Source: Rhizobium sp. Root483D2 (lineage in GTDB: Bacteria > Pseudomonadota > Alphaproteobacteria > Rhizobiales > Rhizobiaceae). From it: a stretch of 63,608 nt of DNA. Under the pieces are notes generated by a model, which had not been told where the DNA came from, made no database searches, and was given only the letters and a program-made list of their open reading frames with translations. Shown here one piece after another: positions 1 through 9,102 of the stretch. The stretch spans positions 1-63,608 of the forward strand of contig NZ_LMFB01000032.1 of NCBI RefSeq assembly GCF_001426685.1, given 5' to 3'. Positions within the stretch are counted from its first letter, which is position 1. Each line of letters starts with the position of its first letter. The position numbers and the translations under genes are program-made.

Positions 1-33
1 GTCTGTCTGCGTAGGAATACATGAACTACCTCC

Positions 34-630
34 TTGGTGGTCCAAGTTTTCGTCCGCACCCCCCAACATTCGCCTGAGTTTCGAGCGGTCGATCCTAACG
101 GTAAGGTGCCCGCCCTCGTCGATGACGAAGTCACCGTTTTCGATTCCCATGCGATCCTGCTTTACCTGGCTGAAAAGCACGGACGGTTCACCCCTACGGA
201 GCTTTCTAAGAAAGCCGTCATGTTGTCGTGGTTCCAACTGGTCGCGACCGGCTTATCCCCCTATTCCGGCCAAGCGATCCACTTCCTGCACTATGCCCCC
301 GAAGACCTTCCCTATGCGGAAAAACGATATGTGAAGGAGATCGAGCGAACGTATCAAGTGCTCGAGACGCGGCTCGGGACGTCAGAATGGCTGGCTGGTG
401 ACGATTACACCATTGCGGACATGGCGCTTTGGGGATGGGCAGCGTCTGCGGGCTATGTATTCGGAGAAAAGGGCCTTGGCGATTTTCCCGCAGTCAAGCG
501 TTTCATGACGGCGATGTCAGAACGCCCGGCCGTGCAGCACGCCCTGGCTTTGAAAGCGGCGCATACGTTCAAGGCGGTGCTGGATGACGAAACGCGCAAG
601 GCACTTTTCCCACAAAATGCAAACAGCTGA
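34..630 (+). CDS. Glutathione S-transferase lacking its N-terminal segment
   Basis: The frame reads as a GST from the second part of the thioredoxin-like domain (SPEFRAVDPNGKVPAL, then DSHAILLYLAEKHG, the glutathione-contact region) through the all-helical C-terminal domain (WLAGDDYTIADMALWGW). A complete GST has another 25-40 residues before this, with the first beta strand and the catalytic Ser, Tyr or Cys. Here an in-frame TGA lies at 22-24, and the only start is TTG (34) or GTG (37). The head is therefore missing or in another frame across the window edge, and the gene is probably broken. It converges with the SDR gene that follows. The family assignment is firm. The substrate is unknown. 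Confidence 0.75.
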   Translation: MVVQVFVRTPQHSPEFRAVDPNGKVPALVDDEVTVFDSHAILLYLAEKHGRFTPTELSKKAVMLSWFQLVATGLSPYSGQAIHFLHYAPEDLPYAEKRYVKEIERTYQVLETRLGTSEWLAGDDYTIADMALWGWAASAGYVFGEKGLGDFPAVKRFMTAMSERPAVQHALALKAAHTFKAVLDDETRKALFPQNANS

Positions 631-784
631 ACCCAAAGTCCGTGCCTGCCGCGAGTACCACAACATTTACATGGGGCTCCGCTTCCGAGACGCAGCAAAG
701 TGGAAGCGACGCCTCCGCTTTGACACTGGCGTCAGACAGCCCGCTTTAATCTGTAATGCTGCTAGGTTGACAGCCGCAAGCCGT

Positions 785-1519
785 TCAATCTTGAGCGGTC
801 GGCCGTATAACAATACTGCCGACGTCCACATCGGCCGGTTGCTCGATCGCGTAGGCGATGCCCCGAGCGATCGAAGCCGGTGGGATGGCTACATTGGAAA
901 TGCGTTCTTCAATAGCCGACTTCACGGCGGGATCAGTTATCGAGCTTGCGAAGTCGGTAGAGATCATCCCTGGCGAAATCTCGGTTACTCTCAGAGTCGG
1001 TCCTGCTTCCTGCCTCAAGGTTTCGCTTATGGTCCGTACCGCGTTCTTGGTCGCCGCATACACACCCATGGTGGGGACGATCTTGATGCCTGCAGTCGAG
1101 ACGATGTTGATGACGTGGCCCGATTGTTGACGCTGGAAGACCGGCAGTGCGGCCGCGATGCCGTAGAGCGTGCCACGCAGATTGACGTCGATCATAGCGT
1201 CCCAGTCCTCGACGCGGAGCGCATCGAAACGCGATAGCGGCCCAATCCCGGCATTGTTGACGAGGACGTCAAGCCTGCCGCAATGCTCGATGGCAAATGC
1301 GACAAGCGCTTCAAGATCGCTCCTTTGGCGGACGTCAGTCGCCTTATATACGGCCTTGCCGCCTGCAGCAGTAAACTCGTTGACGATCGCTGCCAGCGCC
1401 TCCTCGCGGCGCGCGCCCAATACGACAAAAGCCCCTCGTTCTGCCAGAAGTTTCGCCGTCGCGCGACCGATGCCGCTGCTTGCGCCCGTGATAGCGACAA
1501 CCTTGCCTTCGATACCCAT
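785..1519 (-). CDS. SDR-family NAD(P)-dependent oxidoreductase
   Basis: Classical short-chain dehydrogenase of 244 residues, the usual length. The cofactor motif TGASSGIG is near residue 11, NNAG near 88, and the catalytic Tyr and Lys are in YAATK near 155. It should interconvert an alcohol and a ketone with NAD(P)H, but the substrate cannot be read from the sequence. The ATG follows a clear AAGGAG Shine-Dalgarno. It is divergent from the AraC-type regulator at 1592, which probably controls it. Confidence 0.9.
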   Translation of the reverse strand: MGIEGKVVAITGASSGIGRATAKLLAERGAFVVLGARREEALAAIVNEFTAAGGKAVYKATDVRQRSDLEALVAFAIEHCGRLDVLVNNAGIGPLSRFDALRVEDWDAMIDVNLRGTLYGIAAALPVFQRQQSGHVINIVSTAGIKIVPTMGVYAATKNAVRTISETLRQEAGPTLRVTEISPGMISTDFASSITDPAVKSAIEERISNVAIPPASIARGIAYAIEQPADVDVGSIVIRPTAQD

Positions 1520-1552
1520 AGCTAGTCTCCTTCATTGATGTCGTCCAAGAAG

Positions 1553-1579
1553 ATAGGCATGGGGAACAAGATGGCCTAT
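1553..1579. promoter_or_regulatory. Imperfect inverted repeat between the SDR and AraC genes
   Basis: ATAGGCAT (1553-1560) and ATGGCCTAT (1571-1579) form an almost perfect inverted repeat in the short divergent spacer. It is a candidate binding site for the adjacent AraC-type regulator. The assignment rests on position and symmetry only. Confidence 0.35.
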
Positions 1580-1591
1580 GCTGGTTAGTCC

Positions 1592-2512
1592 ATGAAATTA
1601 TCGCGATCGTCTAAAGCTATGAATGATCCCCTATCGGATGTACTCAACGTTCTTGGCGCCAGCGTGAGTCGCCGCACCCGGCTGGAGGCCGCAGGACGAT
1701 GGGCTCTCTCATTTCCAGCGCTCGACCGGCTCAAGTTTGTGGCACTGTTACGGGGAACAGCCTGGATCGTCAGACCGGCGCAGGCGCCTCATCGTATGAG
1801 CGCAGGAGATGTCTGCCTGTTGGGGCGCGTGGCCTATGCAATAGCCAGCGATCCAGAGGTGCCGCCCAACGATGGCCAAGCCTTCTATGGTACAGGCTGC
1901 GATGTTGCCCGTCTGGGGGGTGACGAGACAATTGCAATCGGAGGAGCCGTCACGTTCGATCCTGGAAATTCGGACTTTCTGCTCGACATGCTGCCTGATT
2001 TCCTTTTCGTTCCCCGATCCTCGGCTGCATCCGGAGCGATAGCAACAATCCTTGGGCTGATGAATGACGAGATCGAGCGCGATATCATAGGTAGCGAGAT
2101 CGTCAGTGCCCGCCTCGCGGATGTATTGCTCGTCGAGGCGATCCGGGCCCACGCCGGCAGTATCGAGCAGGTGGAGATCGGATGGCTTGGTGCTCTGTTG
2201 GAACCCCGGCTCGGTCGGGTCCTACGCGTCATTCATGGGGACGTCGCGCAGCAGTGGACGGTGGCCCAGCTCGCCGGGGTGGCGGGTATGTCGCGGGCCG
2301 CCTTTTCTGCGGAGTTCACTAGCCGGGTGGGACAGCCGCCACTCGCCTACGTGCGGGCGTGGCGTCTCACCATCGCTCGCGCGGCGCTCATCGAGGGTGA
2401 TGAGACGGTCGCAAGCATTGCACGCAAGGTTGGCTATGCGTCGCAGAGTGCATTTGGACATGCGTACAAATCCACCTTCGGTTCAACTCCGAAAGCGCAT
2501 GTGCGATCTTGA
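1592..2512 (+). CDS. AraC-family transcriptional regulator (cupin-type sensor domain)
   Basis: About 306 residues. Residues 15-195 look like the AraC-binding cupin domain of this family (RPAQAPHRMSAGDVCLL near 68). The C-terminal ~100 residues carry the two helix-turn-helix units of AraC/XylS proteins (WTVAQLAGVAGMSRAAFSAEF, with the tail VGYASQSAFGHAYKSTFG). The start is uncertain: ATG 1592 and ATG 1619 are both in frame and neither has a convincing ribosome binding site. It is divergent from the SDR at 785-1519, the usual layout for a regulator and its single target. Confidence 0.88.
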   Translation: MKLSRSSKAMNDPLSDVLNVLGASVSRRTRLEAAGRWALSFPALDRLKFVALLRGTAWIVRPAQAPHRMSAGDVCLLGRVAYAIASDPEVPPNDGQAFYGTGCDVARLGGDETIAIGGAVTFDPGNSDFLLDMLPDFLFVPRSSAASGAIATILGLMNDEIERDIIGSEIVSARLADVLLVEAIRAHAGSIEQVEIGWLGALLEPRLGRVLRVIHGDVAQQWTVAQLAGVAGMSRAAFSAEFTSRVGQPPLAYVRAWRLTIARAALIEGDETVASIARKVGYASQSAFGHAYKSTFGSTPKAHVRS

Positions 2513-2625
2513 GGAACTGTAGACGGAATCGACGAAAGGACATCCTACTAGGTGTCAACAGCGAGAATTCGCGCGACAGTCATCAGTGGCAGGATGATGC
2601 TAATGCCTCCAGACTGCCCTTGGAT

Positions 2626-3798
2626 TTAAGCCGTTATCGGGGAAAAAGGTTGTCCCTTTTTTAAGCGACTGGCAGCAAGTGCATACCCGCCGCTTGCACC
2701 ATCGACAAAATGAACGTGGTCCTTCGCGTGAAGCGAGGGTACAAAACACGTCATGAGCGCTTCTGATTGTCTGTGAATGCCGTATTGGCAGATACCCGCC
2801 AAAACTGCCTTTTCCAGCCGCTGCTCCAATCGCCGACTCCGTTCAAAGTCCAGGTCAACAGTCATCTTCAGACTGTCGTCGAACTTCCGAAAGTCAGAAT
2901 TTTCGGCCACCTCGACTTTGTATTGTCTGGGGTCGAATGAGCCGATGGGTAATCCGAGGTAGTCGATCCCGACAGCGAGCATGGTTTCTGCAAAAATACC
3001 AAGTTTCCGCACGAGCAGATGCCCCTCAACTGCAGTCGCTCGCGCCTCTGTATCTATCCCTTTAGTGGTCAACGTGAGCGGCGGCCCATCGGCTGGAAGT
3101 GGATGACCGTCTCTTTCCTGTTCGGCGACCAGCGATATGATATCAGATAGAAGCGATTTGAACTTCTCATCCGGCCCCTGAACACCTGGTGCGACAATGA
3201 GCGAGACGATCTCGCCATTACGTGACGGAATTGGATCCCATCGGCAAGAAAGTCCAGTCAAGTCAGGCCTAGACCCAGGTGCCGCAGCGCCAACAGAATA
3301 TCGCCCGCTCTTCATCTGGGCTTCCGCCCAAGTGGATCCCCCACCGGAGAACATCGCATACGTCGCGTTATCGCTGGCCTTGTGCCGCGCTACAAGCACG
3401 TCTAATCCCGTATCTCAAATGTCTCTGACCGGAACGATCGCGGCACGCATTGTTAGCTGAATTGCTTCGGATACCCAGACCGTGAGTGTGGCAAGGATGT
3501 CTTTCGCGGAAAGTGCCTTGTGACCAGGCAAGGCCAGCATGGCACCATCCCCTCCAAAGACAAACGGATAGGCTTGGCTGCCGAGCCCATTGAGCAGCGC
3601 GGTTATAACGCTTGCCCCGGCCGTGTTCACCGCTTTGTATTTTCCCTGCTCGATCGCGCTTGTAGAGTCGACTACATCGGCGACAGCAAGTACCCAGCCG
3701 TCTGGTAGTGGTCTATAGCTTTCGAAGTTCGTAAGATCGGCGAAGTTCTTGACGATCGGTACATGAAGGAAAAAATCGGTATCAGCGAGGTCGTTCAT
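2626..3798 (-). pseudogene. DUF3095 family protein interrupted by an in-frame TGA
   Basis: Two pieces lie in one frame: an N-terminal part ending at 3415 (RPLPDGWVLAVADVVDST, NTAGASVITALLNGLG, PFVFGGDGAMLALPG) and a C-terminal part resuming before 3399 (FSGGGSTWAEAQMKSG, DLTGLSCRWDPI). Together they give one ~390-residue DUF3095 protein, the normal length. The only break is TGA at 3417-3415 after VPVRDI, where I expect Arg, so a CGA to TGA transition would explain it. DUF3095 proteins carry a nucleotide-cyclase-like FGGDG motif. The function is unknown. A start at ATG 3798 after GGGGTGACG seems better than the upstream 3855. It is either a recent pseudogene or a sequencing error. Confidence 0.8.
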
Positions 3799-3997
3799 CG
3801 TCACCCCAAATGTTTGGTCGGCGTCGACTATAACGAAAGAACCATGGAATGGCACATATGTATTGCCACGATCGTGAAAGGTTTAGGATCGGGGACCGCG
3901 CCCGCCGCCGCTGTTGTGCAGCCGGAATTGGTCTAACTTTTTCGCCTCGCCACGCCAATATAAGAACCAGCACTGTCTGGTGCGGTCGTCGGGTAAA

Positions 3998-4025
3998 CGA
4001 ATGGCCACCCGAGGGCGGCCATTCG
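3998..4025 (-). terminator. Hairpin downstream of the cluster A transport operon
   Basis: CGAATGGCC (3998-4006) pairs perfectly with GGCCATTCG (4017-4025), about 30 bases past the stop of the DJ-1/PfpI gene. Read leftward the stem is followed by a short T-rich stretch. It is the likely end of the operon that starts at the GntR gene. The poly-U tract is weak, so efficiency is uncertain. Confidence 0.5.
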
Positions 4026-4053
4026 TCATTATCCAACATAGGACAGTACGGTG

Positions 4054-4668
4054 TTAAGCGGCCTTCGCGACGTCTTCACTGTGGCGAATCTCCGTGCCGA
4101 GCACCTTCAGGCATTCCCTGATGAACGCGGCCAATGCCGTCCATCCTTTTGCCGACACCATGGTGCCATCGACGTAGGCTTCTGTCGGGGACAGGTCTAT
4201 GTAAGTGCCGCCAGCCAGCGTCACCTCTGGCTCGCATGCTCCAAGTGCTGCAACCTTCTTGCCACGGACAACGCCGTCGACGGCAATAAGGATCTGAACG
4301 CCGTGGCAGATGGTGAAGATTGGCTTCTTCGTCTCGTGGAAGTGCCTAACAATCGATTGAACGCGCTTGTCTGTCCGGATGTATTCTGGACCGCGTCCGC
4401 CTGCAGCGTAAACCGCATGGTACTGGTCGAGCTGCTTCTCGGCTTCCGAAAACGTTTTGTTGATCGTGAAGAAGTGGCCGAGTTTCTCGGTATAGGTCTG
4501 GTCCCCCTCGAAGTCGTGCAAAGACGTCTTGATGAGATCGCCCGCATTTTTATCGGGGCAGATGACGTGAACGGTATGTCCGATAGCTTCCATCGCCTGC
4601 TGAAAAACGAAAATCTCGTATTCCTCGGTGAACTCACCGGTCAGCATCAGTATTTTCTTGCCTGGCAT
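4054..4668 (-). CDS. DJ-1/PfpI family protein
   Basis: A class I glutamine amidotransferase-like alpha/beta protein of 204 residues. The nucleophile elbow is FTICHGVQ with the reactive Cys near residue 107. AAGGRGPEYIR near 76 and a Glu in MLTGEFTEEYE near 14 match the DJ-1/PfpI layout. Members are proteases, glyoxalase III, deglycase or isonitrile hydratase, and which applies here cannot be read off. The start at 4668 follows GAGGAG. An in-frame extension upstream runs into the 3' end of the binding-protein gene and looks non-coding. It is last in the transporter operon, so it may protect against or process a reactive carbonyl from the imported substrate. Confidence 0.85.
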   Translation of the reverse strand: MPGKKILMLTGEFTEEYEIFVFQQAMEAIGHTVHVICPDKNAGDLIKTSLHDFEGDQTYTEKLGHFFTINKTFSEAEKQLDQYHAVYAAGGRGPEYIRTDKRVQSIVRHFHETKKPIFTICHGVQILIAVDGVVRGKKVAALGACEPEVTLAGGTYIDLSPTEAYVDGTMVSAKGWTALAAFIRECLKVLGTEIRHSEDVAKAA

Positions 4669-4729
4669 GATCTGCTCCTCTTGCTGCATGCAGTGGGGCG
4701 GCATCGCGCCGCCCCGGTTTAGGTTGGGG

Positions 4730-5680
4730 TTAGAACGGGGAATCCGGGAAATAGTATTCCTGCGCATTTTCCTGGGTGATCAGCGGTGCGTCGAGCTTGA
4801 CGGTGCCGCGTACTGGCGCTTGTCCGATAAGATTGGCGACTGTCATGTAGATCGCTGTCTTGATCATCGCTGGTGGATATGGGGTCTCAACCGGGGTCAT
4901 CGCATCTCCATCGATGACCTTCTTGACGATGTCTTTCATACCATTGCCACCGAGAGCAAGCTTGATGTCCTTGCGTCCGGACTCCTTGACGGCTTCTAGC
5001 ACGCCGAGAAGCATGTCATCATCGTTGGCCCAGACGGCATCGATCTGCGGATACTTTGCAAGGTAGTCCTGCATCAATTTGAACGCTTCGTCGCTGTTCC
5101 AGTTTGCATACTGGATGTCGAGGACTTTGAGTTCCGTGCCCTGGATGGCGTCGTTGAAGCCCTTGATGCGCTCGTCGTCGATGACCGTCGGGATGCCGCG
5201 CAGAACTACGAGATTGCCCTTGCCGCGAAGTTTGTCGATCATGTACTTCGCCGTATTGCGGCCAACAGCGATATTGTCGCCCGCAAGGTATAGATCTTGG
5301 ATTGTGGCGTCGCTCAAACCGCGGTCGACGACGGTGATGAACGTTCCGGCGTCCTTGACGGCTTTGACGGGGGTCGTCAGCTCCTCCGACGAATACGGCA
5401 GTATGACCAGGGCGTCGAGCTTACGGCCAGCGGACAAATCTTCCAAGGCACTCACTTGCGCGGTTGCTGATGGCGAGGTCTTGACGATGACCTCAACGCC
5501 GGGAAATGCAGCATTGATTTCCTTGGCGGCCGCCTGCGCATGGTAGACGACACCTGCAGTCCAACCATGGTCGGCTGCCGGGATCGATACAGCGACCACC
5601 TTCTTATCGGCGGCGAGCGCTTGTCCCGCAATCAGCAAGCTGCCGATGGCAGCCGCCGCAATCAATTTGGTCTTAAACAT
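4730..5680 (-). CDS. Sugar ABC transporter periplasmic binding protein (CUT2/RbsB type)
   Basis: 316 residues with a clean Sec signal peptide (lysine-rich start, hydrophobic core, cleavage near QALA-ADKK). It is a Peripla_BP_4 fold: VVAVSIPAADHGW at the mature N-terminus, DALVILPYSSEE near 105, VWANDDDMLLGVLEAV near 220. It captures a sugar or polyol and delivers it to the membrane permease next door. The start at 5680 follows GGGAGG. The order ATPase, permease, binding protein is the common CUT2 arrangement. The ligand is unknown, but the dehydrogenases across the divergent promoter suggest a polyol or sugar acid. Confidence 0.9.
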   Translation of the reverse strand: MFKTKLIAAAAIGSLLIAGQALAADKKVVAVSIPAADHGWTAGVVYHAQAAAKEINAAFPGVEVIVKTSPSATAQVSALEDLSAGRKLDALVILPYSSEELTTPVKAVKDAGTFITVVDRGLSDATIQDLYLAGDNIAVGRNTAKYMIDKLRGKGNLVVLRGIPTVIDDERIKGFNDAIQGTELKVLDIQYANWNSDEAFKLMQDYLAKYPQIDAVWANDDDMLLGVLEAVKESGRKDIKLALGGNGMKDIVKKVIDGDAMTPVETPYPPAMIKTAIYMTVANLIGQAPVRGTVKLDAPLITQENAQEYYFPDSPF

Positions 5681-5736
5681 TAAATTCCTCCCAGAATTGG
5701 ACCCAAAAATAAGCACCCATGCGGTCCGGACACGGA

Positions 5737-6729
5737 TTATTTCGAAAACCTTTGAATGAGCATCGCGATGATAATGATGACCCCCTGCACCCCCGCCACG
5801 AGGTACTCCGAGACGAGATCAGACAGAACCATCAGATTGGCGATGAGCTCGAGAATGACGGCACCCGCGACCGTTCCCCAGACGTGGCCTTTACCGCCCC
5901 GCAGTGCCGTACCGCCGATGACGACGGCGGTGATGACCTGGAGTTCCCACAGGACCCCGGTTGTCGGCGTCGCCGCACCAAGACGTGGCACGTAGCAAAT
6001 GGCAGCGATTGCAACGCATGCGCCTTGGATCGCATAGGCAATGGTCCGGGTTTTGATGATCGAGATGCCTGAGTAGCGGGCGACGTCCTCGTTTGCTCCC
6101 ACAGCCGCACACTTTCTCCCGTACTTCATCTTGTAAAGGGCGAAGGAGGCAACCGCGGCGACCGCAATCGAGATCAGGATAGGGACCGATATTCCGCCGA
6201 CCGTACCGAAATAGACAGGGCGATAGGCCTCACGCAGGCTGCGGTCGATCGGGATCGTTCCGCCGTCAGACATATAGGTGATCAAGGCTCGGAAGATGCC
6301 CATCGTCCCTAGCGTCGCAATGAACGGCTCGATCTTGCCGACGGTCACGATGAGACCGTTCATCAGACCGCAGGCAGTGCCGATGACGATCGCCACAACC
6401 ATCCCTGCTGGAATTGCCGCGAGACCCCATTCAGGCGCCATGCTGTTCATGAAGAGGATGGTGATACCCGTGATGAAGGCAGCCATCGAACCAACGGACA
6501 GGTCCAGTCCCCCCGACGAGATCACAAATGTTGCGCCAACGGCTATGATGGCGATGAACGCACTTCGGGTAATGACGTTTCCAAGATTGGTGGCTGACAA
6601 AAAATCCGGATTGATGAGAAAGCCGATCACCAGCAGCGCCAGCAAAGCCAGGAATGGCCCCACGTCTGCCCAACCGATGTTCCATTCCCGTTCCTGTCGA
6701 AGCGGCGTCGATCCTACAATGGCACTCAT
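5737..6729 (-). CDS. Sugar ABC transporter permease (RbsC/BPD_transp_2 type)
   Basis: 330 residues, about nine to ten hydrophobic helices, with the family hallmark SGGLDLSVGSMAAF near residue 70 and a late TALRGGKGHVWGTVAGA loop. It forms the inner-membrane channel that works with the ATPase it overlaps (4 bases, 6726-6729), which implies translational coupling. One permease gene usually gives a homodimer in this family. Confidence 0.92.
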   Translation of the reverse strand: MSAIVGSTPLRQEREWNIGWADVGPFLALLALLVIGFLINPDFLSATNLGNVITRSAFIAIIAVGATFVISSGGLDLSVGSMAAFITGITILFMNSMAPEWGLAAIPAGMVVAIVIGTACGLMNGLIVTVGKIEPFIATLGTMGIFRALITYMSDGGTIPIDRSLREAYRPVYFGTVGGISVPILISIAVAAVASFALYKMKYGRKCAAVGANEDVARYSGISIIKTRTIAYAIQGACVAIAAICYVPRLGAATPTTGVLWELQVITAVVIGGTALRGGKGHVWGTVAGAVILELIANLMVLSDLVSEYLVAGVQGVIIIIAMLIQRFSK

Positions 6730-8303
6730 GTCGTTCCTCCCTGCCTGTCTGCTGTCGTCACATCGCTGGTCGCAAGCAGCGCAATCTCATGTTCCGTCAT
6801 CCCGCCTCCGGTTACCTCGCCTGTGATCCGCCCCTCCCGCATCACAAGAATTCGATCGCAGATGCCGATCAGCTCCTGCATTTCCGATGAGATGACGATG
6901 CACGTCCTGCCCTCGCCAACCAATCGGTGGATGAAGGCGTAGATTTGCGCTTTGTTGGCAATATCGATGCCTCGTGTCGGCTCGTCGATGACGACCACGG
7001 ACGGGTTGGTCATGAGAACTTTAGCCAGCAGCAGTTTCTGCTGGTTACCACCTGAAAGTTGGCCTGCCCTGACGCCCAGCGTTTTCAGCCGAATGTCGTA
7101 TTCGTCGACGGCGTCAATAAGCGCTGTCTGCTCTCGAGCCCTGCGCATCATCAGGCCAGGGTGAAACCGCGACAGCGCGGACAGCGTCAAATTGGGCCCA
7201 AGCCGCTCGTGGAGCAGCAACCCCTTGCCTTTTCGATCCTCTGTGAGGTAGCCGATGCCCGCGTCCATGGCCGCCCGAGGCGAGCGGATGTCTATCGACC
7301 TGCCGTCGAGCGTGACCGACCCGCTGGATGCACGTAGCCCCATGATGCCTTCGAACACCTCGGTTCGACCTGCACCGATCATACCCGCGAACCCGAGGAT
7401 TTCGCCCTTCCGTGCGGTGAAGGATATATCCTTGGCATAGCCGGGGACGATCAGGCCCCGCACCTCCAACGACGGCTCCCCGGAAACATCAACACGCTTC
7501 TCTGGGTAGAGAGCCGCAAGATCCCGGCCGACCATGAGGCGAGCCATGTCCATTTGGCTGAGGCCACTGCCCGGATACGTTCCCACGAGCTTGCCATCGC
7601 GCAGGACACTGACCTTGTCGGCGAGGCGCTGAACCTCGTCGAGACGATGGCTGATATAGAGAACCGCCGCGCCCTGTTCTTTGAGCTGCTGGATGATTGT
7701 CAGAAGCCGCTCGACTTCGTCCCCCGTAAGGACTGCGGTCGGCTCGTCGAAAATAACCAGCTTGTAATCGTCAAGAAGTGCGCGAGCGATCTGTACGAGT
7801 TGGCGATCAGCGAGCGAAATTTCCCGAACCAATGCGTTCGGCTTAACGTGACAGCCCAACTGGGAGAGCTTTTCGGTTGCAAGCCGGCGCATCGTCCGGT
7901 CATCGACCATTCCATTGCGCATCAACTCTCGCCCGAGAAACAAGTTCTCCGCAACCGTCAAGCCATCTGCCAGCAAGATTTCTTGGTGGACCAGGACGAT
8001 CCCAGCTTGGTGCGCATGTTCAGGCTTCGAGAAGCTGACTTCCCGTCCTGCCATCGTGAGTGTTCCGGCTGTCGGCTCGGCGTAGCCTGAAAGGAGCCGC
8101 ATGAAAGTCGATTTGCCCGCGCCGTTCTCTCCAATGATGGCATGAATTTCGCCGGGAAGAACATCAAGCGACACGTCGGACAGCACAGTGACCGGGCCAT
8201 AGTCCTTTGACATCCCGTCCGCCCGAAGGACAGGCTGACGCTCCTCACTACCGCGGTTCGACACGTCGCATTTCTCCCGGTGGAGACTCAAACCAACCGA
8301 CAT
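6726..8303 (-). CDS. Sugar ABC transporter ATP-binding protein (RbsA-type double ATPase)
   Basis: About 525 residues with two ABC modules. The first has an intact Walker A (GENGAGKS), signature region ISLADRQLVQIARALL, and Walker B VIFDEPTAVL. The second has the degenerate P-loop GMIGAGRTEVFEG typical of CUT2 ATPases, but a good [13 protein letters not shown] signature and VVIDEPTRGID. It energises uptake through the permease it overlaps. ATG 8303 is preferred because it follows GAGGGGGCT, and this leaves 10 bases after the GntR stop. The longer in-frame start at 8342 would overlap the regulator. Confidence 0.92.
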   Translation of the reverse strand: MSVGLSLHREKCDVSNRGSEERQPVLRADGMSKDYGPVTVLSDVSLDVLPGEIHAIIGENGAGKSTFMRLLSGYAEPTAGTLTMAGREVSFSKPEHAHQAGIVLVHQEILLADGLTVAENLFLGRELMRNGMVDDRTMRRLATEKLSQLGCHVKPNALVREISLADRQLVQIARALLDDYKLVIFDEPTAVLTGDEVERLLTIIQQLKEQGAAVLYISHRLDEVQRLADKVSVLRDGKLVGTYPGSGLSQMDMARLMVGRDLAALYPEKRVDVSGEPSLEVRGLIVPGYAKDISFTARKGEILGFAGMIGAGRTEVFEGIMGLRASSGSVTLDGRSIDIRSPRAAMDAGIGYLTEDRKGKGLLLHERLGPNLTLSALSRFHPGLMMRRAREQTALIDAVDEYDIRLKTLGVRAGQLSGGNQQKLLLAKVLMTNPSVVVIDEPTRGIDIANKAQIYAFIHRLVGEGRTCIVISSEMQELIGICDRILVMREGRITGEVTGGGMTEHEIALLATSDVTTADRQGGTT

Positions 8304-8313
8304 GGGAGCCCCC

Positions 8314-9015
8314 TCATTCGAACGCCGGAAGAAGACGGTCACGCGAGTGCTCTAAGTGCAGCCGCATTGCTTTCTCAGCGGCGTTCGCATCCCCGGCAGT
8401 AAACGCCGCCAACAAAGCTTCATGCTCGTCCAGGGCTTCCTCGGTGACCCGTGAATGGAACATCAAGCGAAAGATGTGAAAATGCGTGTGCTGGTGATTG
8501 AGCGTCTCGCGGATCAACTCGTTTCCTGCGAACTCCATTATCCTGTCGTGGAAAACCGCGTCCTGCCGGGCGAACGTCGAATAGCGGATACGCTCGTCGG
8601 TCCCTTCCTTGCGACCCATCACACCACCCGCCTCCTGAAGTGAAGCAAGCTTCGCCTCATCCATTCCGGCAGCTGCCTTGGCAGCACCATCCGGCTCAAG
8701 CAACAGGCGCAGTTCGTACAATTCGTCGAACCTACGCCGGGTGATTTGTGGGGCCGCGCTGTAACCGATTAAATGTGTCTTGACGACCAGCCCTTCACCC
8801 TCGAGCCTGCCGAGCGCCTCCCGGATAGGGGTCTGCGAGACGTTCAGTTCCCGCACCATATTATCGACAGATATGCGGCCCCCAGGCGAGATCTTAAGCG
8901 CCATGAGCTGAGCGAAAATCGCCTCGTACACACTTTCAGCCAGGCTGTTGCTGCGCTGGATAAAGCCGCTGTGGTCGGGCGCGTTGGTCAGGTTCGTGGA
9001 ATTTCTGTTCTGCAT
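8314..9015 (-). CDS. GntR-family regulator, FCD (FadR) subfamily
   Basis: 233 residues. The N-terminal winged helix (SLAESVYEAIFAQLMALKI, VSQTPIREALGRLEGEGLV, residues ~20-80) is followed by an all-helical FCD sensor domain with the metal/ligand histidine pattern (AVFHDRIMEFAGN, HEALLAAFTAGD, MRLHLEHSR). The start at 9015 follows AAGAGGCAAG. It is first in the leftward transport operon and divergent from the dehydrogenase operon. It is therefore placed to repress both promoters until a carboxylate or sugar-acid inducer binds, which is the usual ligand class of FCD proteins. Confidence 0.9.
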   Translation of the reverse strand: MQNRNSTNLTNAPDHSGFIQRSNSLAESVYEAIFAQLMALKISPGGRISVDNMVRELNVSQTPIREALGRLEGEGLVVKTHLIGYSAAPQITRRRFDELYELRLLLEPDGAAKAAAGMDEAKLASLQEAGGVMGRKEGTDERIRYSTFARQDAVFHDRIMEFAGNELIRETLNHQHTHFHIFRLMFHSRVTEEALDEHEALLAAFTAGDANAAEKAMRLHLEHSRDRLLPAFE

Positions 9016-9073
9016 ATCTTGCCTCTTGACATGATCGACAGCTAACACGATGGTGCCCTATATGCAATCCCAT

Positions 9074-9085
9074 ATCCTATACGAT
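9074..9085. promoter_or_regulatory. Candidate GntR operator in the cluster A divergent promoter
   Basis: The 12-mer ATCCTATACGAT matches its own reverse complement at 10 of 12 positions. A second, weaker repeat, ATATG-N6-CATAT, sits at 9060-9075. Both lie in the 87-base spacer between gntR and the Ldh gene. Palindromes around a TATA-like core are common operators for FCD-GntR proteins. Binding by this regulator is an inference. Confidence 0.4.
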
Positions 9086-9102
9086 TTTATATTGGAGAGT
9101 TC

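Noticed and set aside
1563..1590. GGAAC followed 16 bases later by GTT, resembling an EcfG promoter before the AraC gene
   Set aside because: The spacing is one base short and the element ends almost at the start codon, leaving no leader. It lies inside the inverted repeat that better fits an AraC operator.
3782..4121. Open frames of 85-90 codons opposite the terminator and the 3' end of the DJ-1 gene
   Set aside because: They run through the hairpin at 3998-4025 and antisense to a clear gene, with compositions typical of GC-rich antisense frames.
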